Below are positions 12,420-24,752 of a DNA stretch of 64,000 bases, in pieces (position 1 is the stretch's first letter; the number at the start of each line of letters is the position of its first letter). The DNA is from Arenicola marina (taxonomy: Eukaryota > Annelida > Polychaeta > Arenicolidae), in the NCBI GenBank assembly GCA_964019135.1, contig OZ025257.1, positions 15,589,971-15,653,970 of the forward strand, written 5' to 3'. The position numbers were made by a program, and so were the translations under genes. The notes under the pieces were generated by a model. It was not told where the DNA came from and did not search any database. It was given only the letters and a program-made list of their open reading frames with translations.

Positions 12420-15123
12420 GGTAAACCAATGGCTTGACCTTGGCAGTTTGCGGTAACGGACGGGTTGGGACGGTTAACGGGTTGTTTTATGTAGAATATG
12501 AAATATTTAGCCGTACCTATTTTCAAATGTTCACACCGAATTTGATCGAAACAGTACATGAGATAAGAGAAGGTAAAAGTTACACTTTCATTTCACTTCT
12601 TTAACCTTGAACGATTTAACAACATTGTTTGAAAGAACATGTGTCCTCAAATTAATCAAAACTAATGCACAGTATTAAGGTGATAACTATTAACGACACA
12701 TTTGAATCAAATGGCTAAATTTGCTCTACTTTCATTGATCGCAAAGGATGGATATTTTTGAGGCCAAATAATAAATGTATGCATGCATTTTGATCAACAT
12801 GATTAGACTTGTTTTTCTTGGCCAACCTTGGCCCTTCAATGCTCTTCATGATCCATAACGTATGGCTCTGCTTAAGGCTCTGTATTACAGTGGTTGGGCC
12901 ATGTTTCTCTATTGCACTTTTACCTTTTACTAATATGTATGCAACCCAGACTTATCCACATGCCCAGGTTGAACCGCCCCGCTACTGTGATAGCCGTAGG
13001 GCGATGAGTCGACGTCCAATGACCTCACCCTGAGAGGTCACGGTGGACTGCCAGGTGCACCCAAACAAACCGTTAACTTATCGTAAAAAGGGTTGTAAAT
13101 TCCTGGGTCGGCCATTAAATCGGCGAGCCGGGCGGGCACCCCGGCGAGCATGGGACAGATTCCAGTACTGGTGCGCCAGAGAAGAAAACCATACACTCGA
13201 AAAGGTCTAAACTACTAACGTTACTACCCCTAAAGTCCGGGGTTGAGTTTACATAGGTCTTTCCCGCCAACGCAAATATAATGAAGATCGGAGCTTAATG
13301 ATTGACTTCTCTTGTCTATGGCAAACCTCAGAGTACTGTACTCTTGCAGAACAGTTCACAGAAGTTCAAAGTTCTATTTTAAGTTCCTGCACTGGGAATT
13401 GCTCATTTTTACCACGTTAATCATAACCCCAAAGCGTTAGATTTCACAGAGAACGTAATGAACTCCGAAAAGAAGAAATTTACTTTCGAATAGAAAGCAT
13501 AGATGTTTAAGTCGAAAACTTTCTTCGGTCGTGAAGATTTATGCCATGAAGTAGGATATATATATGCATGTTTGGGTTATGGAGCATCGATTTTTCACCT
13601 TTCCCCGGGAAGTTTGGGCCTTGGTTCAGTCAGAATGGGCTCCCGCTGCGGCGTTACCGGTGAGCTAGCCAGGGAGAACTAGTGGACCAGTCAGCCCTGT
13701 AGCAACCAAGCGGGTCGGCCAGCCGGCCAACTCAGGGTTGTTCCCGCTGGGTCTGTGTGCCCGGGGTGCAGTCACCAGACCAGTCTGGTGGGCCGGGGGG
13801 CGCTGAGGCCGTCAATGTTTTGTCTGGATCCGTGTTTACGTCGTGTGCAAGGGTCGTGTGGCCTGATCCCGGACTGACCAATCAGAAACCGATGCCTCAG
13901 ATCTTGATTTCCCCCCTCAGCCTGGCTCGTCTCACGCCCGCCCCCCTTTCCCCCACCCCCGCACACCCTCTCCCCCACCTTGCCATGTTCTCCCAACTCA
14001 CCCAGGGCAACGCCTTCCCTACAAACCCGAGCTGCACCCCAGCTCTGCTAGCTTCGTTCATCCTCACCCCTGTTTCTATCATCCATCGAAAATAAGCTTC
14101 TAAACTTGTGCTGTTGACTATGAAATTCTGGAAAATGCCGGGTCTCATCGAATGTATTATGATGTTTACTACATATAATTAATGTATTTTCAGTTTGGAG
14201 TTTCTAGAAAGTTGCGGGTAATACTTTCATGATATAGTTTTCATGATATGTGTTTTTCCAAGAGAAGCAGTATTGTCGTGATAATCGCTCGATGTTATCG
14301 GATTCGCGTATTCATTTCATTGAATCGTAAAAAATACTCATATATAATTGCCTTTATTTGTGATCCATTTGAAAGATAAATATATGATAATATTGACATC
14401 AAAAAATAATTATTCAAAGATCAGCAGCCCCAAAGTTTCCCATTCCGGCATTTTACAAAAAACATGATACTAGATAATATAGCCCTCAGTAACATGCGAC
14501 CGCAGTATTTCAATGTTATGTCAGATAGAAAGGGTCACCACTAAAAACCTAATTTCATACAGATGAGAAATATAGCATCAGTAATAATTAAACACATTCA
14601 ATTAAGTTATTGGCAATACTTGAAGATACGCGCTAACAAGTTTGTAGAGCAATAATGCGTACGAACCTTACTTGCCGTTTCACACAGAGGTGGCCAGCCG
14701 TTCCTGAATACATTTTGACATCATCACAAATACAATACGAATCTTAAACGTGCACGTTGTTGCTTGCACTGGCTATTATTTTTGTCACTGACATATTACG
14801 TTTTTGCCAAAGCGAAAATGAATGTATTGATCACATCATTAATATAATATAGGCAATGTACGCATTTAGAGTAATGACTGAAATGAATTTGTACAACAGA
14901 CTAATTATCAAAACATATATGTCTTTAGAATTAAGTTTAAGTTTAGGTTAATGAAGCTGAGTTTAGTTATTGGGTATAAGTTTAGAAAATAAATAAAGTT
15001 GCTATCTAAATCAAATTCAGCCAATCGATAACGCTAACGGCGGGTGAAATATTTATCTTCCACTAGAATATGAATCTTACCTAATTAAAATTATTTCATA
15101 AATAATTTAAAGTCTGTTGTCTC

Positions 15124-15173
15124 TGTATGTATATATATATTTTATATATATATCTATATATATACTAGTGTTA
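15124..15173. repeat. AT microsatellite
   Basis: Interrupted (TA)n stretch of ~48 bp. Confidence 0.8.
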
Positions 15174-18100
15174 TGTTTCTGGTTCCTTTTACTGCCGTAG
15201 TTATTAAGCAACGTTGAGCCGTTAAAAATCAGCATCATCTGGATCGGAAATAATTGTAGATATAACATGGCAAAGAGCCACAAGTCAGCATAAAATAATT
15301 TTCTTCTAATAGTTTGTATGTAAGAACATTTATTCTATATAAATAAAAAATGTCAAAATGAGTGTTGAGGAATCAACTATTTTTTTTTCAAATTAAAGAT
15401 GCGAAATCCGATAAGATAAACCTTGTTAGTTAATGCACTACCTATACATTTAATTTCGATAAAATAATTATAAAATATATTCTCATCACGGTTATTTTGA
15501 TCGCTGAGATTGACATCAGATAATTATTTAAATGCAGTTTACATTGCATACATAGACACTAATGATTATGCATGAATCATAATTATGGTAAAATGCTAAC
15601 ATTATAATAATATTAGTCAGATAACATTATACAGACATTAATAATTATGCCTATCACAATGATGATAAGGTTATAATTATATGAGAAAAGAATTTCATTG
15701 ATATATTTAACTACGCACCCTGCTAAAGCTGGAAGCAGCTTAAAACATATATTTTCTTTTGACAATCTTGTTTGTCAGTTTGTCGCACCTTAATAGTTAT
15801 TTATTTTCATGAATTTTTAATTATTATTATTATTTGTAAAGTATGTAATTTTTCTCTGACATAATTTTAAGGTAGTACTTTTTAAAGTAGGTGGGCATCT
15901 TTTTAGGGCGTATTAGGAAGTTATCAATAATATGTAACCAAAAATAAACGAAAAGATACCATGCTAGCCGTTGTCTACATAATTTGTTCCTTGTTACTTG
16001 TCTCGGATGAACTTTACTGTACAAAGCAGATTTAATTATCTAATCCTATATAATTTATTTCAGCGGTATTACTTATGCACTATACGAGTGATTCTATGAG
16101 TATTGCACGTAGGTATTGCGTTGTGTATCATATTAATTGTCCAGGCTAGTGATAGAGTAATTAACTGGATATGCGAGCAAATTGTGATATATTCGTTACA
16201 AATCGGCCCTGGATAGGCCTATATGTTTGTTTTGCGCAATGGGTGACAGATGTACGTCTTCTTTTACTAAACAATTTATTATCAGCCACAATTCAAGGAT
16301 TACGGAGACCAGAAACCGCGAAGTTTATTCAAAGACAATTGTCACCGAAGTTTAGTCAAAGTGATATTTCTATAAATTGTGTCATATACCAAATTTTAGC
16401 TGCCGCCGTGGATGAAATTGGCACACAAATTCCTGGATAATAAATATTTTAATTTGTCCAATAGATAGTGCAACATTCTGAGATCATATTGTGGTGAACT
16501 AGTCACAATATAGGATAGAGAGTAGTATATCAATATATTGAAATTATGTAGATAAATAGAGCAAAAGACATTGATTACTTAGCAAAGTATATTATTCTAG
16601 CCTCGAAACGCTATATATCAGGAACCATTTGCAACCGGAACGCTTTATAATATAAGGCCTCAGCAAGCGTTACGGAAATTCTACTTGTAATTATAATTTT
16701 GACTCCTACTTAAGATTGGCCGCCGGCCTCAAAGTAAAAATAAACGTTTTGATAAAGTGCTGATTTAGCATGTAAGACCAACCACGTACCTTCTGCACAA
16801 CGGAAAGCTTCTTCAGGCTTTAACATATCCTGATTTATCCAGTCACGTCGCGTTGACCGTAAATTAATTTACGTAAATTAATCTACACATGCATGATCGC
16901 GTTTGCCATCCAATCCATCAAACCTAGATACGATGAATTCATTCATCGTCATTATAAGTGCATGCAACTTGTATCATCAGCATCACGAGCTGTTCATTTC
17001 AGAGTTTAAATAAAGGAGTTCCCCCGCAGATCCACCGAAGTTTTCCATGGCCCGGTTTGTTTACTTAATGCCCGCAGACGCATCTCCCGCTCAAACCAGA
17101 CGGCGTTTGACCTCAATGACCTGGTGGGATCGGGGTCACGCAGCGGTCAGCACCGGGCGTCAGACAAACGACCTTTAGTTAATTTAAATAGAGGTGACCT
17201 TGGCTACCCGACGTACGTGCATGAACTAATTACCGCTTTCCGCGAACCGAACGAAAAGCCGGTATCTTTTGTTGAAAAACTACACCTGGTCAGGCTAATG
17301 GTGGGGTCTATTTGGCGGGGGAAGTTGGGGGGGGGGGGGGGGTCTATTTGGAAGACCCAAACAAATATTTTTACAACAATAATAATATCATGTGTTAGGT
17401 CTAGTGCTGGGCTGTGTCCCTGCATGGCTGTCATAGCCTGTCCGTATTTACTTGTAGACCCACTGTTAATTAAAGGGATAACTTGTGGTGTATATATCCA
17501 ATTCGCAATGTCCAAAAAACAAGAAAAAAATTGACGAAAAGGGTGTAATTAAATATGCAAGAGTCCTCAATAAATATGGTCCTTAATACAGAAAAAGTGA
17601 AAAACACATAAATCATTAGTTATGGGAACACACAATGAGTCGATAAAGAGATTAAGTGACACGGTTTGTATGATCATACGATCGATTGTCCGAGTACGAA
17701 GACAACGTGTTATATGAAGTGGTTTGTTTGTGTGGATTTTATTCTATTCTTATACGTTCTTAGGATTTCTGTTTTTGCACCTAAACTCAAACAATGTTCC
17801 TCCAATCAAATTGCCCCACAAATTCTGCGTTTAGCGATAAATTCGCTTTTATTGCAAAAGAGGCGGGCGGGTAATGCATTCCTCAGAAGACACTCGCCCT
17901 CATAAAAACACTGCATTCTTGCCCCTACATCCGTCTCTTGAAATGGGGCTTTGGTCCCCCCCCCCTCCCTGTCCACCAAAGCCCCCCCCCCACCCATCGA
18001 ACGCACCCCATTTCCTCCCTCCCCCAACGGACCCCATTTTATCTCTTCTCCAACGGACCCCCTTCCCTCCCCGAGACGCAGCACCCCTCCTCCTTCGCCC

Positions 18101-18724
18101 CCCCCCCCCCCAACCGTTTGGGGCGAAGGAGGAGTGCAGGAGTGAGGAGTGCAGCCCTGCCCTAGAGGGGATGCTCACAGTCTCTTGCCAAGGCCGCGAG
18201 ACATCATGTAGACCTCGCGAGGTCATCTGAGGTCAAATGCCACCTGTTTGCTTGGCGCATCTGACACCTGGTGCGCATCCTGATCTGTGACCTTTCGTAC
18301 CCGACCTGGGCTGATGCAACCCCTACATAGGGATGATGCAACGTAACGGAATTTGGCAAAGTTATGGCATAGATCAATGTAGGGGATGTGACATAGTTCA
18401 TTTAAAGTATTTTAGTGGATCAGGAACCATAACATCGACAACCACCTTATGAATCCGCAGATCCTTTCCGATCCACCCTTTTCGCCATGGCCCGGCCCGC
18501 AAAACATAAACAGTGTCAAAACCATCGTCACAGTGCCAAATCTAGACTTTTGGATGGGGAGGGGTGGGGGGGGGGGGGTTGCCAACCCAATGAGAATGGG
18601 GACTTGACATCAGCACCCCGCCCCCACCTCTAGATCGGTCATTTTCCCTACAGCAGACAGTTTGCTTATTTTTTATAGCAAGGGATCCAATTTTCACCCT
18701 ATCCCAGTTTTGATGCTATCGTCA

Positions 18725-18762
18725 TTTCGCGTTTCGCGTTTCGCGTTTCGCATTTCAGTAAC
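18725..18762 (+). repeat. 9-bp repeat TTTCGCGTT
   Basis: Four successive copies of TTTCGCG/TTTCGCA in a short run. Confidence 0.6.
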
Positions 18763-20867
18763 TAAACGAACAAAGATGCCTCATTTTGAAAGCTTGAAGC
18801 AAATTGATGATCGAGGAGCTTTGAGTAATTTTGATGAAAAGTTGATATCTGAAAAAAACATATAAGATTAAACAGATGGTTGGGTGGGCCAATAAATTGA
18901 TATTGCATACACATTATTCAACAAATTTCAAACTCACATTTTCTGTCGTACACATACAATTTGTTTAAAAATTACGAAAACATTTGAGGCATATGGAACC
19001 ATGACCTCGAGTTTTAATTGTTGCGAGGTAAAAATATTGCCACGAAAACACACTCCTTTGTTTAGTATATAACACACCGTGACCCTATAGGTTGACCAAA
19101 GTCTAGCGGACTTTGGGCCCAGATAACCCGGGCAACCGAATACAGTAACCCATATAGAAACGGCCAGCTGCAGAGTAAACATTAGAGGGTAAACCAATAT
19201 TCTGCTAGTGAGTAAATATATGTAGGCGGGTTGATAGAATGGCGATTCTCACGTGACTAGCAGTCTGCCGTGAAAAGCTGTAGCCCGATCTCCGGATGGT
19301 GGGTCACGTGTTAATCGTTAAGTGTCATGTTGTCATGGGTAGAAGAATAGGATTGACGTCACGGCCGCGCGCAGACGGCGCCTATGTCAGTGACTCGATT
19401 CCTGTAAGATTAACAATATAAGTAGCGTATTCATGGAGAGCGCGTGCGATTGAGGCGGGGATAACACAAAGACATTTGAGGAGTATGGATTGGGTTATAA
19501 TGGGGACGTGGATTATCCCATGAACCTTCCACCCACTCCTTGTTTTTCAGACCATCTCACCTGGCTGTAACTTATCGCAGCGCCTCATCCCGTTGGGGAT
19601 CACCTCGCAGCCTGGTTGGTAGCGCCTTCGGAACGCACCCCCCCCCCCTTGACCGCTTGATCGAAAGGAGTTGGGAAACATGCGTTTCATCATTTAACTT
19701 CTTAAAAGTATGAAAAGCATCAATAAAATACAAACTCTCTCCGTCGTTTGTCGTCCACATATTGTAACGTTAGTACTACAAATGAACAGCGTACTTATGT
19801 CTGTGTTACAAAGGGGTGCGCAGTAAGCGTAAAATGTTTCGATGCGTTTCTACCACAGACACCCCATCCGCCTAGTGTGCTGGGGCGGTATTCAGAAACC
19901 AGACGTAGCTCACGCATGATATCTTGCAGACAATTACGTCGTGACCATTTCATTGTATGTGCCGTATCTTTCTGCGGTCATGTCTAATGGAAATGAATGC
20001 CGTAGAAACCCCCCGTCCGTGCGTCAGTAATTGTGAAATGACTGGAAATGTTATGCGTAAACTACAAACGGGTTTATGAATAGGAATACCGCTGCAGGGG
20101 CGGACACCAATTAGCGCTACGAAAATCTTCTTCAGGTACCAAATTTTAGAAACTGATTTGCCAGCGAAGAACAGATACATGCCTCTGTCTTTGCGTAACA
20201 TATACGTCACGACTACGTCATCGAACTCGTTCCGAACTGACACGTGCTTCGTTTGTTTGTCCCGAAAATAAGTAAACCGAAAGTCTTGGCGAACGAGACT
20301 TTATAGCGAGCGCAAGCGAGCTCTTAAGGACATGCAAAGTTCATTTCAAGCATAGGCTTGGGACTTTCATTTCACGTAACAACCCCCATGAGACGTTTTC
20401 GGATTCGGAGTAAATATCAGCTGTACATAAATATATTCAAGCAAAGAGAGGTCGAAGCCTATTATGTCATGTATTTAATAATTAAATCAGCTGCCCCACA
20501 AAATTAACGAATAAATTATTCAATGTTAACACTGGATGTATACTTCAAATTAAAGTTAATTATAAGCGACGGGTTAAATGTCTGTTGCCAAGCAGAGCGC
20601 TCTTGGACCGCCCATCGGCTGCTGTCATAGTGAGTAGTTGTGACGTCAAAATGTTATAAACATGACGTCACAATGGGAGTTCCTAAGCAACCGAATGATA
20701 TGCCACAAGCACGTGCATGCTTTACGTCATCCCGCCAAAGATATTCTTTATGGACAGCCGAAGTGAGATTAATTTTGAATATTAATCCAGATGTATCCCC
20801 TCGTAATATGTGAATTAATAAATATACGCGCGCATTTTCTAGGTAGCACCTATCCATATTAGCCATA

Positions 20868-21823
20868 TAGGGCTGCGAAACAAAACGTGCTCTTAGAACG
20901 AGTGCGCATCCCGCTGGTGCCTTGCGACAGCTGCACGACGCGCACTCATTGTAGTCAACGTTTGAGTGCTGGGAACCGGCAGGCTGCGCGGTTTATGCGT
21001 GAAGAATCGTGTGGGTGTGAAAATATTTTTTGTTGGCCTTAGTCCAGGTATGCGTAGCTATAAAGTCCTAATATAGTTAAAGATAAGACATTTGTATATC
21101 CGCATAATGCATGTGGTCCGTTCGATGAGACTGTTGGAAGCGTTGTACTTTGAGGCATATCATCGATGTTTACATGTCTGCGACAAACGGAACACCACTG
21201 TCTTTGCCTGGTCAGTCAATATAAGAAGCGTTGATACGTAACCATAGATACCGCACGCAGACATGCGAGTTATGATGATTATGACGTCATACGACATGGA
21301 AAACCCCGCGCAGCACATTAGATCGCCTGACACTGACAGTCATTTATAAGACAACCGCATTCTAGATTACCAACTGTCTAACCGCTTATATAGTACATAA
21401 ATCTACTCTGATGGTTATAATTCTGACATGCGCATTAAATTCAGTGGTTAGTTGTGCATCCAAGGACAGCTTTAGCCGATTATGTGTGTGAAGCGAGTGA
21501 AGGCAAACAACCGGATAGGGGGGGGGGGGGGGGCGGGGGGATACGATATAAATTGGTGATTTCACAATTCACGGTTATTTAATATTAAAATTCTCAGTTT
21601 ACGATTAATAAAAAATCCTTGATCACGACGATTGGCTAATATCCCATTCCCAGTTCACGGTGGAATGAAATGCCCATTAACGAGGAACGGAAGCCCTTGC
21701 ACCCCCCCCCCCCCATCCGATAGTAGGCACCGTACAGGCCGTTGATGCTAGGCATTGACGTAGAACTTAAGGATCCCTGTCTCGTGAGATCTCGATCTGA
21801 TCCCGTAGTGATTGTACAGCCCC
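20868..21823 (+). mobile_element. copy C of a ~780-bp inverted-repeat element, with a nested insert
   Basis: Homologous to the complete copy at 22210-22990. It begins TAGGGCTG and ends TGATTGTACAGCCC. About 200 bp (21517-21716), bounded by a G run on the left and a C run on the right, sits inside it near GGAAGGTAGGCA of the reference copy. No transposase. Confidence 0.8.
21517..21716. mobile_element. small MITE-like insert with poly-G/poly-C ends
   Basis: The left edge is GGATAGGGGGGG... and the right edge ...CCCCCCCATCC, so the ends are inverted G/C runs. The interior is AT-rich with several copies of an ATTCNCRGTT(Y)ACG motif. The gap relative to the full element copy shows it is an insertion. 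Family unknown. Confidence 0.5.
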
Positions 21824-22207
21824 ATAACAAGCGTTTTTACGTAACCATAGATACCGCGTGCACACATGTGACTCTTGGCGATTATTACATCATACGACAA
21901 GGAAAGCCCCACACAGCACATTAGCTTGCCTGACACTGACAGTTGCTCATGTAGTAGTCGTATTCCGGTTTATCCACTATATAAGCGCTCATATATAACA
22001 TTAGCTACTCCCATGATTTTGATATACGGATTAAGTTGTGTGCATAGTTGTGCGTCCAAGGACAGCTTTAGCCCACTTTTGTGTGAAGCGAAAGAAGGCA
22101 AGCAACCACCGAAAGGTACGCAACACAGGCCGTTATAACATCGACGTAGAGCATAAGTATCTCTGTCAAGTGGGGGCTTGATCAGATCCCGTAATGATTG
22201 TACAGCC
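21824..22207 (+). mobile_element. copy D, 5'-truncated copy of the ~780-bp element
   Basis: It begins abruptly at the internal ACAAGCG-TTTTTACGTAACC region, directly after copy C ends, and runs to GATTGTACAGCC, where copy E starts. C, D and E are therefore in head-to-tail order without spacer. Confidence 0.78.
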
Positions 22208-22209
22208 TA

Positions 22210-22990
22210 TAGGGCTGTACAGTTATCGCAGGTTCTATTTCCGGTTTAGGTGTTTTGTGTACCAACAAAAAAACATGTGCTATAAGAACGAGTGCGCATC
22301 ACGCTGGTGCCTTGCTGCAGCTGCATGACGAGCATTAATTGTCGTCAACGTTTGAGTGTTGGGAACCGGCCGGCTGCGCGGTTTGTGCGTGAAGAATCGA
22401 GTGGGTGTGAAACTACTTTTTGTTTCCTTTGGTCCAGGCATAATATAGTTAAAGATAAGACATTTATATCTCCATAATGCATGTGGTATGTTCGATGAGA
22501 CTGTTGAAAGCGTTGTATTTTGAGACATATCATCGATGTTTACATTTCTGCGACAAACTGAGCACCATTGTCTTCGCCTGGTCAGTCCATATAAGGAGCG
22601 TTGTTACGTAACCATAGATACCGCGCGCAGACATGCGAGTCATGGTTATTATTACGTCATACGACATGTAAAACCCCGCGCAACACATTAGATCGCCTGA
22701 CACTGACAGTCACTCATGAAAAAACCGCATTCTGGTATATCAACTGTCTGACCGCTCATATATTACATAAATCTACTCGGATGGTTATAATTCTGATATA
22801 CACAAGACTTCAGTGGTTAGTTGTGCATCCAAGGACAGCTTTAGCCGATCTTGTGCGTAAAGCGAGTGAAGGCGAACAACCGGAAGGTAGGCAGCACGTA
22901 CAGGCCGTTGATGATAGGCATTGACGTAGAGCATAAGTATGCCTGTCTCGTAGTGTCTCGATAAAATCCCGGAGTGACTGTACAGCCCTA
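22210..22990 (+). mobile_element. copy E, complete 781-bp inverted-repeat element
   Basis: Ends TAGGGCTGTACAG (22210-22222) and CTGTACAGCCCTA (22978-22990) are perfect 13-bp inverted repeats with TA termini, suggesting TA-targeting (Tc1/mariner-like) mobilisation. No long open frame, so it is non-autonomous. Conserved internal stretches include TAGTTAAAGATAAGACATTT, ATAATGCATGTGGT and CGTAACCATAGATACC. Confidence 0.82.
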
Positions 22991-23895
22991 TTGAATGAAA
23001 ATCCAATATGGCCGCCGTGTTGTGAGAAAACTTATTTTTAGCATTACACAGACGCTCGTTGTTATTTGAGAAGTTATTTTTTCGAAGTTTAAAGGTTTCA
23101 GAGTGCGTTACTACGTACAAATAAGTGTGGTTTCTGAAAATAACTATTGTTACAGTAATAAAATCGACCCATGAAATTCGTCAGAATCAAAGACGGCGTT
23201 CGAGACACCAGAAGACGTAAATAAAAAGCAAACAAATAAAAGAAATGTAAATTGTTATTTCGCCGCCCTTTCGCTTAATGATACATAAGCCGCAGATATC
23301 CACCACCAACCAATTCTTTACAAAACATCCACTCAAATTCTGGCACACTACACATGGCGCTCATTAGTTCAAACTGCGAAGTCCGCAGCGTGATATTTCT
23401 ATGGCTTCCCCGACTCTGCATGGGGCCTGGGAAACCAAGGTTCCCACCTCTGACGCCAGGTGGCGGGCTCAGCACTGACCTCACACTTTTGTCTCTTCCG
23501 CCCCCGCGTGGCGACAGGGGGTCCAGTGCCGCCGTAGGAGGGTGAATAGGGGCAGGGAGGGGCAGGATTGATCTACTGGGACAAGTGGTAGGAGAAGAGG
23601 CTAGACTAGGGGGAAATATGGGGAGTGAGGGGGGAGGTCGTGGGAATAATGATAAACTTCCGCTGATAAGGTCACAAAACACACGGTGCCGTGTAGCGGC
23701 ATGACTCCATGCGATGCATGTGGCATATTACGCCAGTTTGATTTAATTCAGGGGCGTGCGTGGGCGGTACAGCAGGGGGTCGGATGATTGTTTACGACGG
23801 TGAAGGCATCTTATACGACCACTCCCTAGGTTTATTGTTCGTGTCAAAACATCTTTGTAGTGCTTAATCATAAATCTCTTGATCAACATAGCATT

Positions 23896-24008
23896 ACAGG
23901 GGCGGATCCAGTGGGGGGGGGGGGGGGGGCGATCCGGCCCCGGCTCCCCCTTTTAGGGCAGAAATTTATACCATTTAACATGAAAACCAAATGAAAACTG
24001 GATCCGCC
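23896..24008. mobile_element. short MITE of the CAGGGGCGGATCCAG group
   Basis: Ends CAGGGGCGGATCCAGT and ACTGGATCCGCCCC are inverted, with CATTA just outside both sides (the right copy after ATC). The interior begins with a 19-G run. Confidence 0.62.
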
Positions 24009-24518
24009 CCATCCATTATCCTGCCCCCACCCCTTGGTTATACCATCGAAGCCCCCCCCCCCCCCTGGCAAGGTCTAGAAAATACTCGCCCCCTCCCTTT
24101 CTGTTTGTTTTTCAAATATACACCTACCCCCCTCCCCATGCACCACGTTTGTGAAGGGACTCACAATTAATTACAATTAATTAAGCCTCTTATTACCAGA
24201 TACATTCCCAGAACGGCGCTGGCTCCGTTTGTAATGCAAAAGAAAAATATCGGATTATATTAAATTAATTAAATAAATGTATCCGAAACTTGTCAAACTT
24301 ATTACTATTACGGCGGTTTAGCTTTACATATGAGCTTCAAAGAAATCGAATGTTGTAGCAAATGCTGTTCATAAGCACGTACCACAAGAGCTATTTTGCA
24401 AACTGCCTGAACAAAGCAACACAGTCCAAAGTAAAAACGTTTGCGCACTGAACATACGTGTAATTGTCTACGAGTATTAGTAGCCTGTCAAGCAAGTATT
24501 TGAATTTGAAACAGTTAG

Positions 24519-24752
24519 CAGGGGCGGATCCAGAAATTTGATAATGGGGGTCCAAACCTGAGACCGGGCGGGGGGAGGGGGGGGGCTCTGAACAAAATTG
24601 CAAAATAGCGTTCTTCCTCAAAAAGGGGTGTTGGGGGTGGGGGGGGGGGAGGGGGAGGTCCACGCCTCAGATGGCCTAAAAACGGCATTCTTCCTCAAAA
24701 AAAGAGGGGGGGGGGGGTCCGGACCCCCTGGACCCGCTCCGGGATCCGCCCA
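24519..24752. mobile_element. ~230-bp MITE of the CAGGGGCGGATCCAG group, G-rich
   Basis: Left end CAGGGGCGGATCCAG, right end CTCCGGGATCCGCCCATG. Inside, AAAAYRGCRTTCTTCCTCAAAAA-type segments occur twice, each followed by a long G run. No clear target duplication. Confidence 0.6.

Larger units (their letters stand above)
11668..20867. other. 9 kb without a recognisable gene
   Basis: AT-rich, with one MITE (12309), poly-C/G runs (12176, 17325, 17955-18110, 18560, 19630), the AT microsatellite and the 9-bp repeat. Reading frames up to ~136 codons lack known domains. At 20638-20673 two TGACGTCA motifs form an inverted pair around TTATAAA. Confidence 0.5.
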
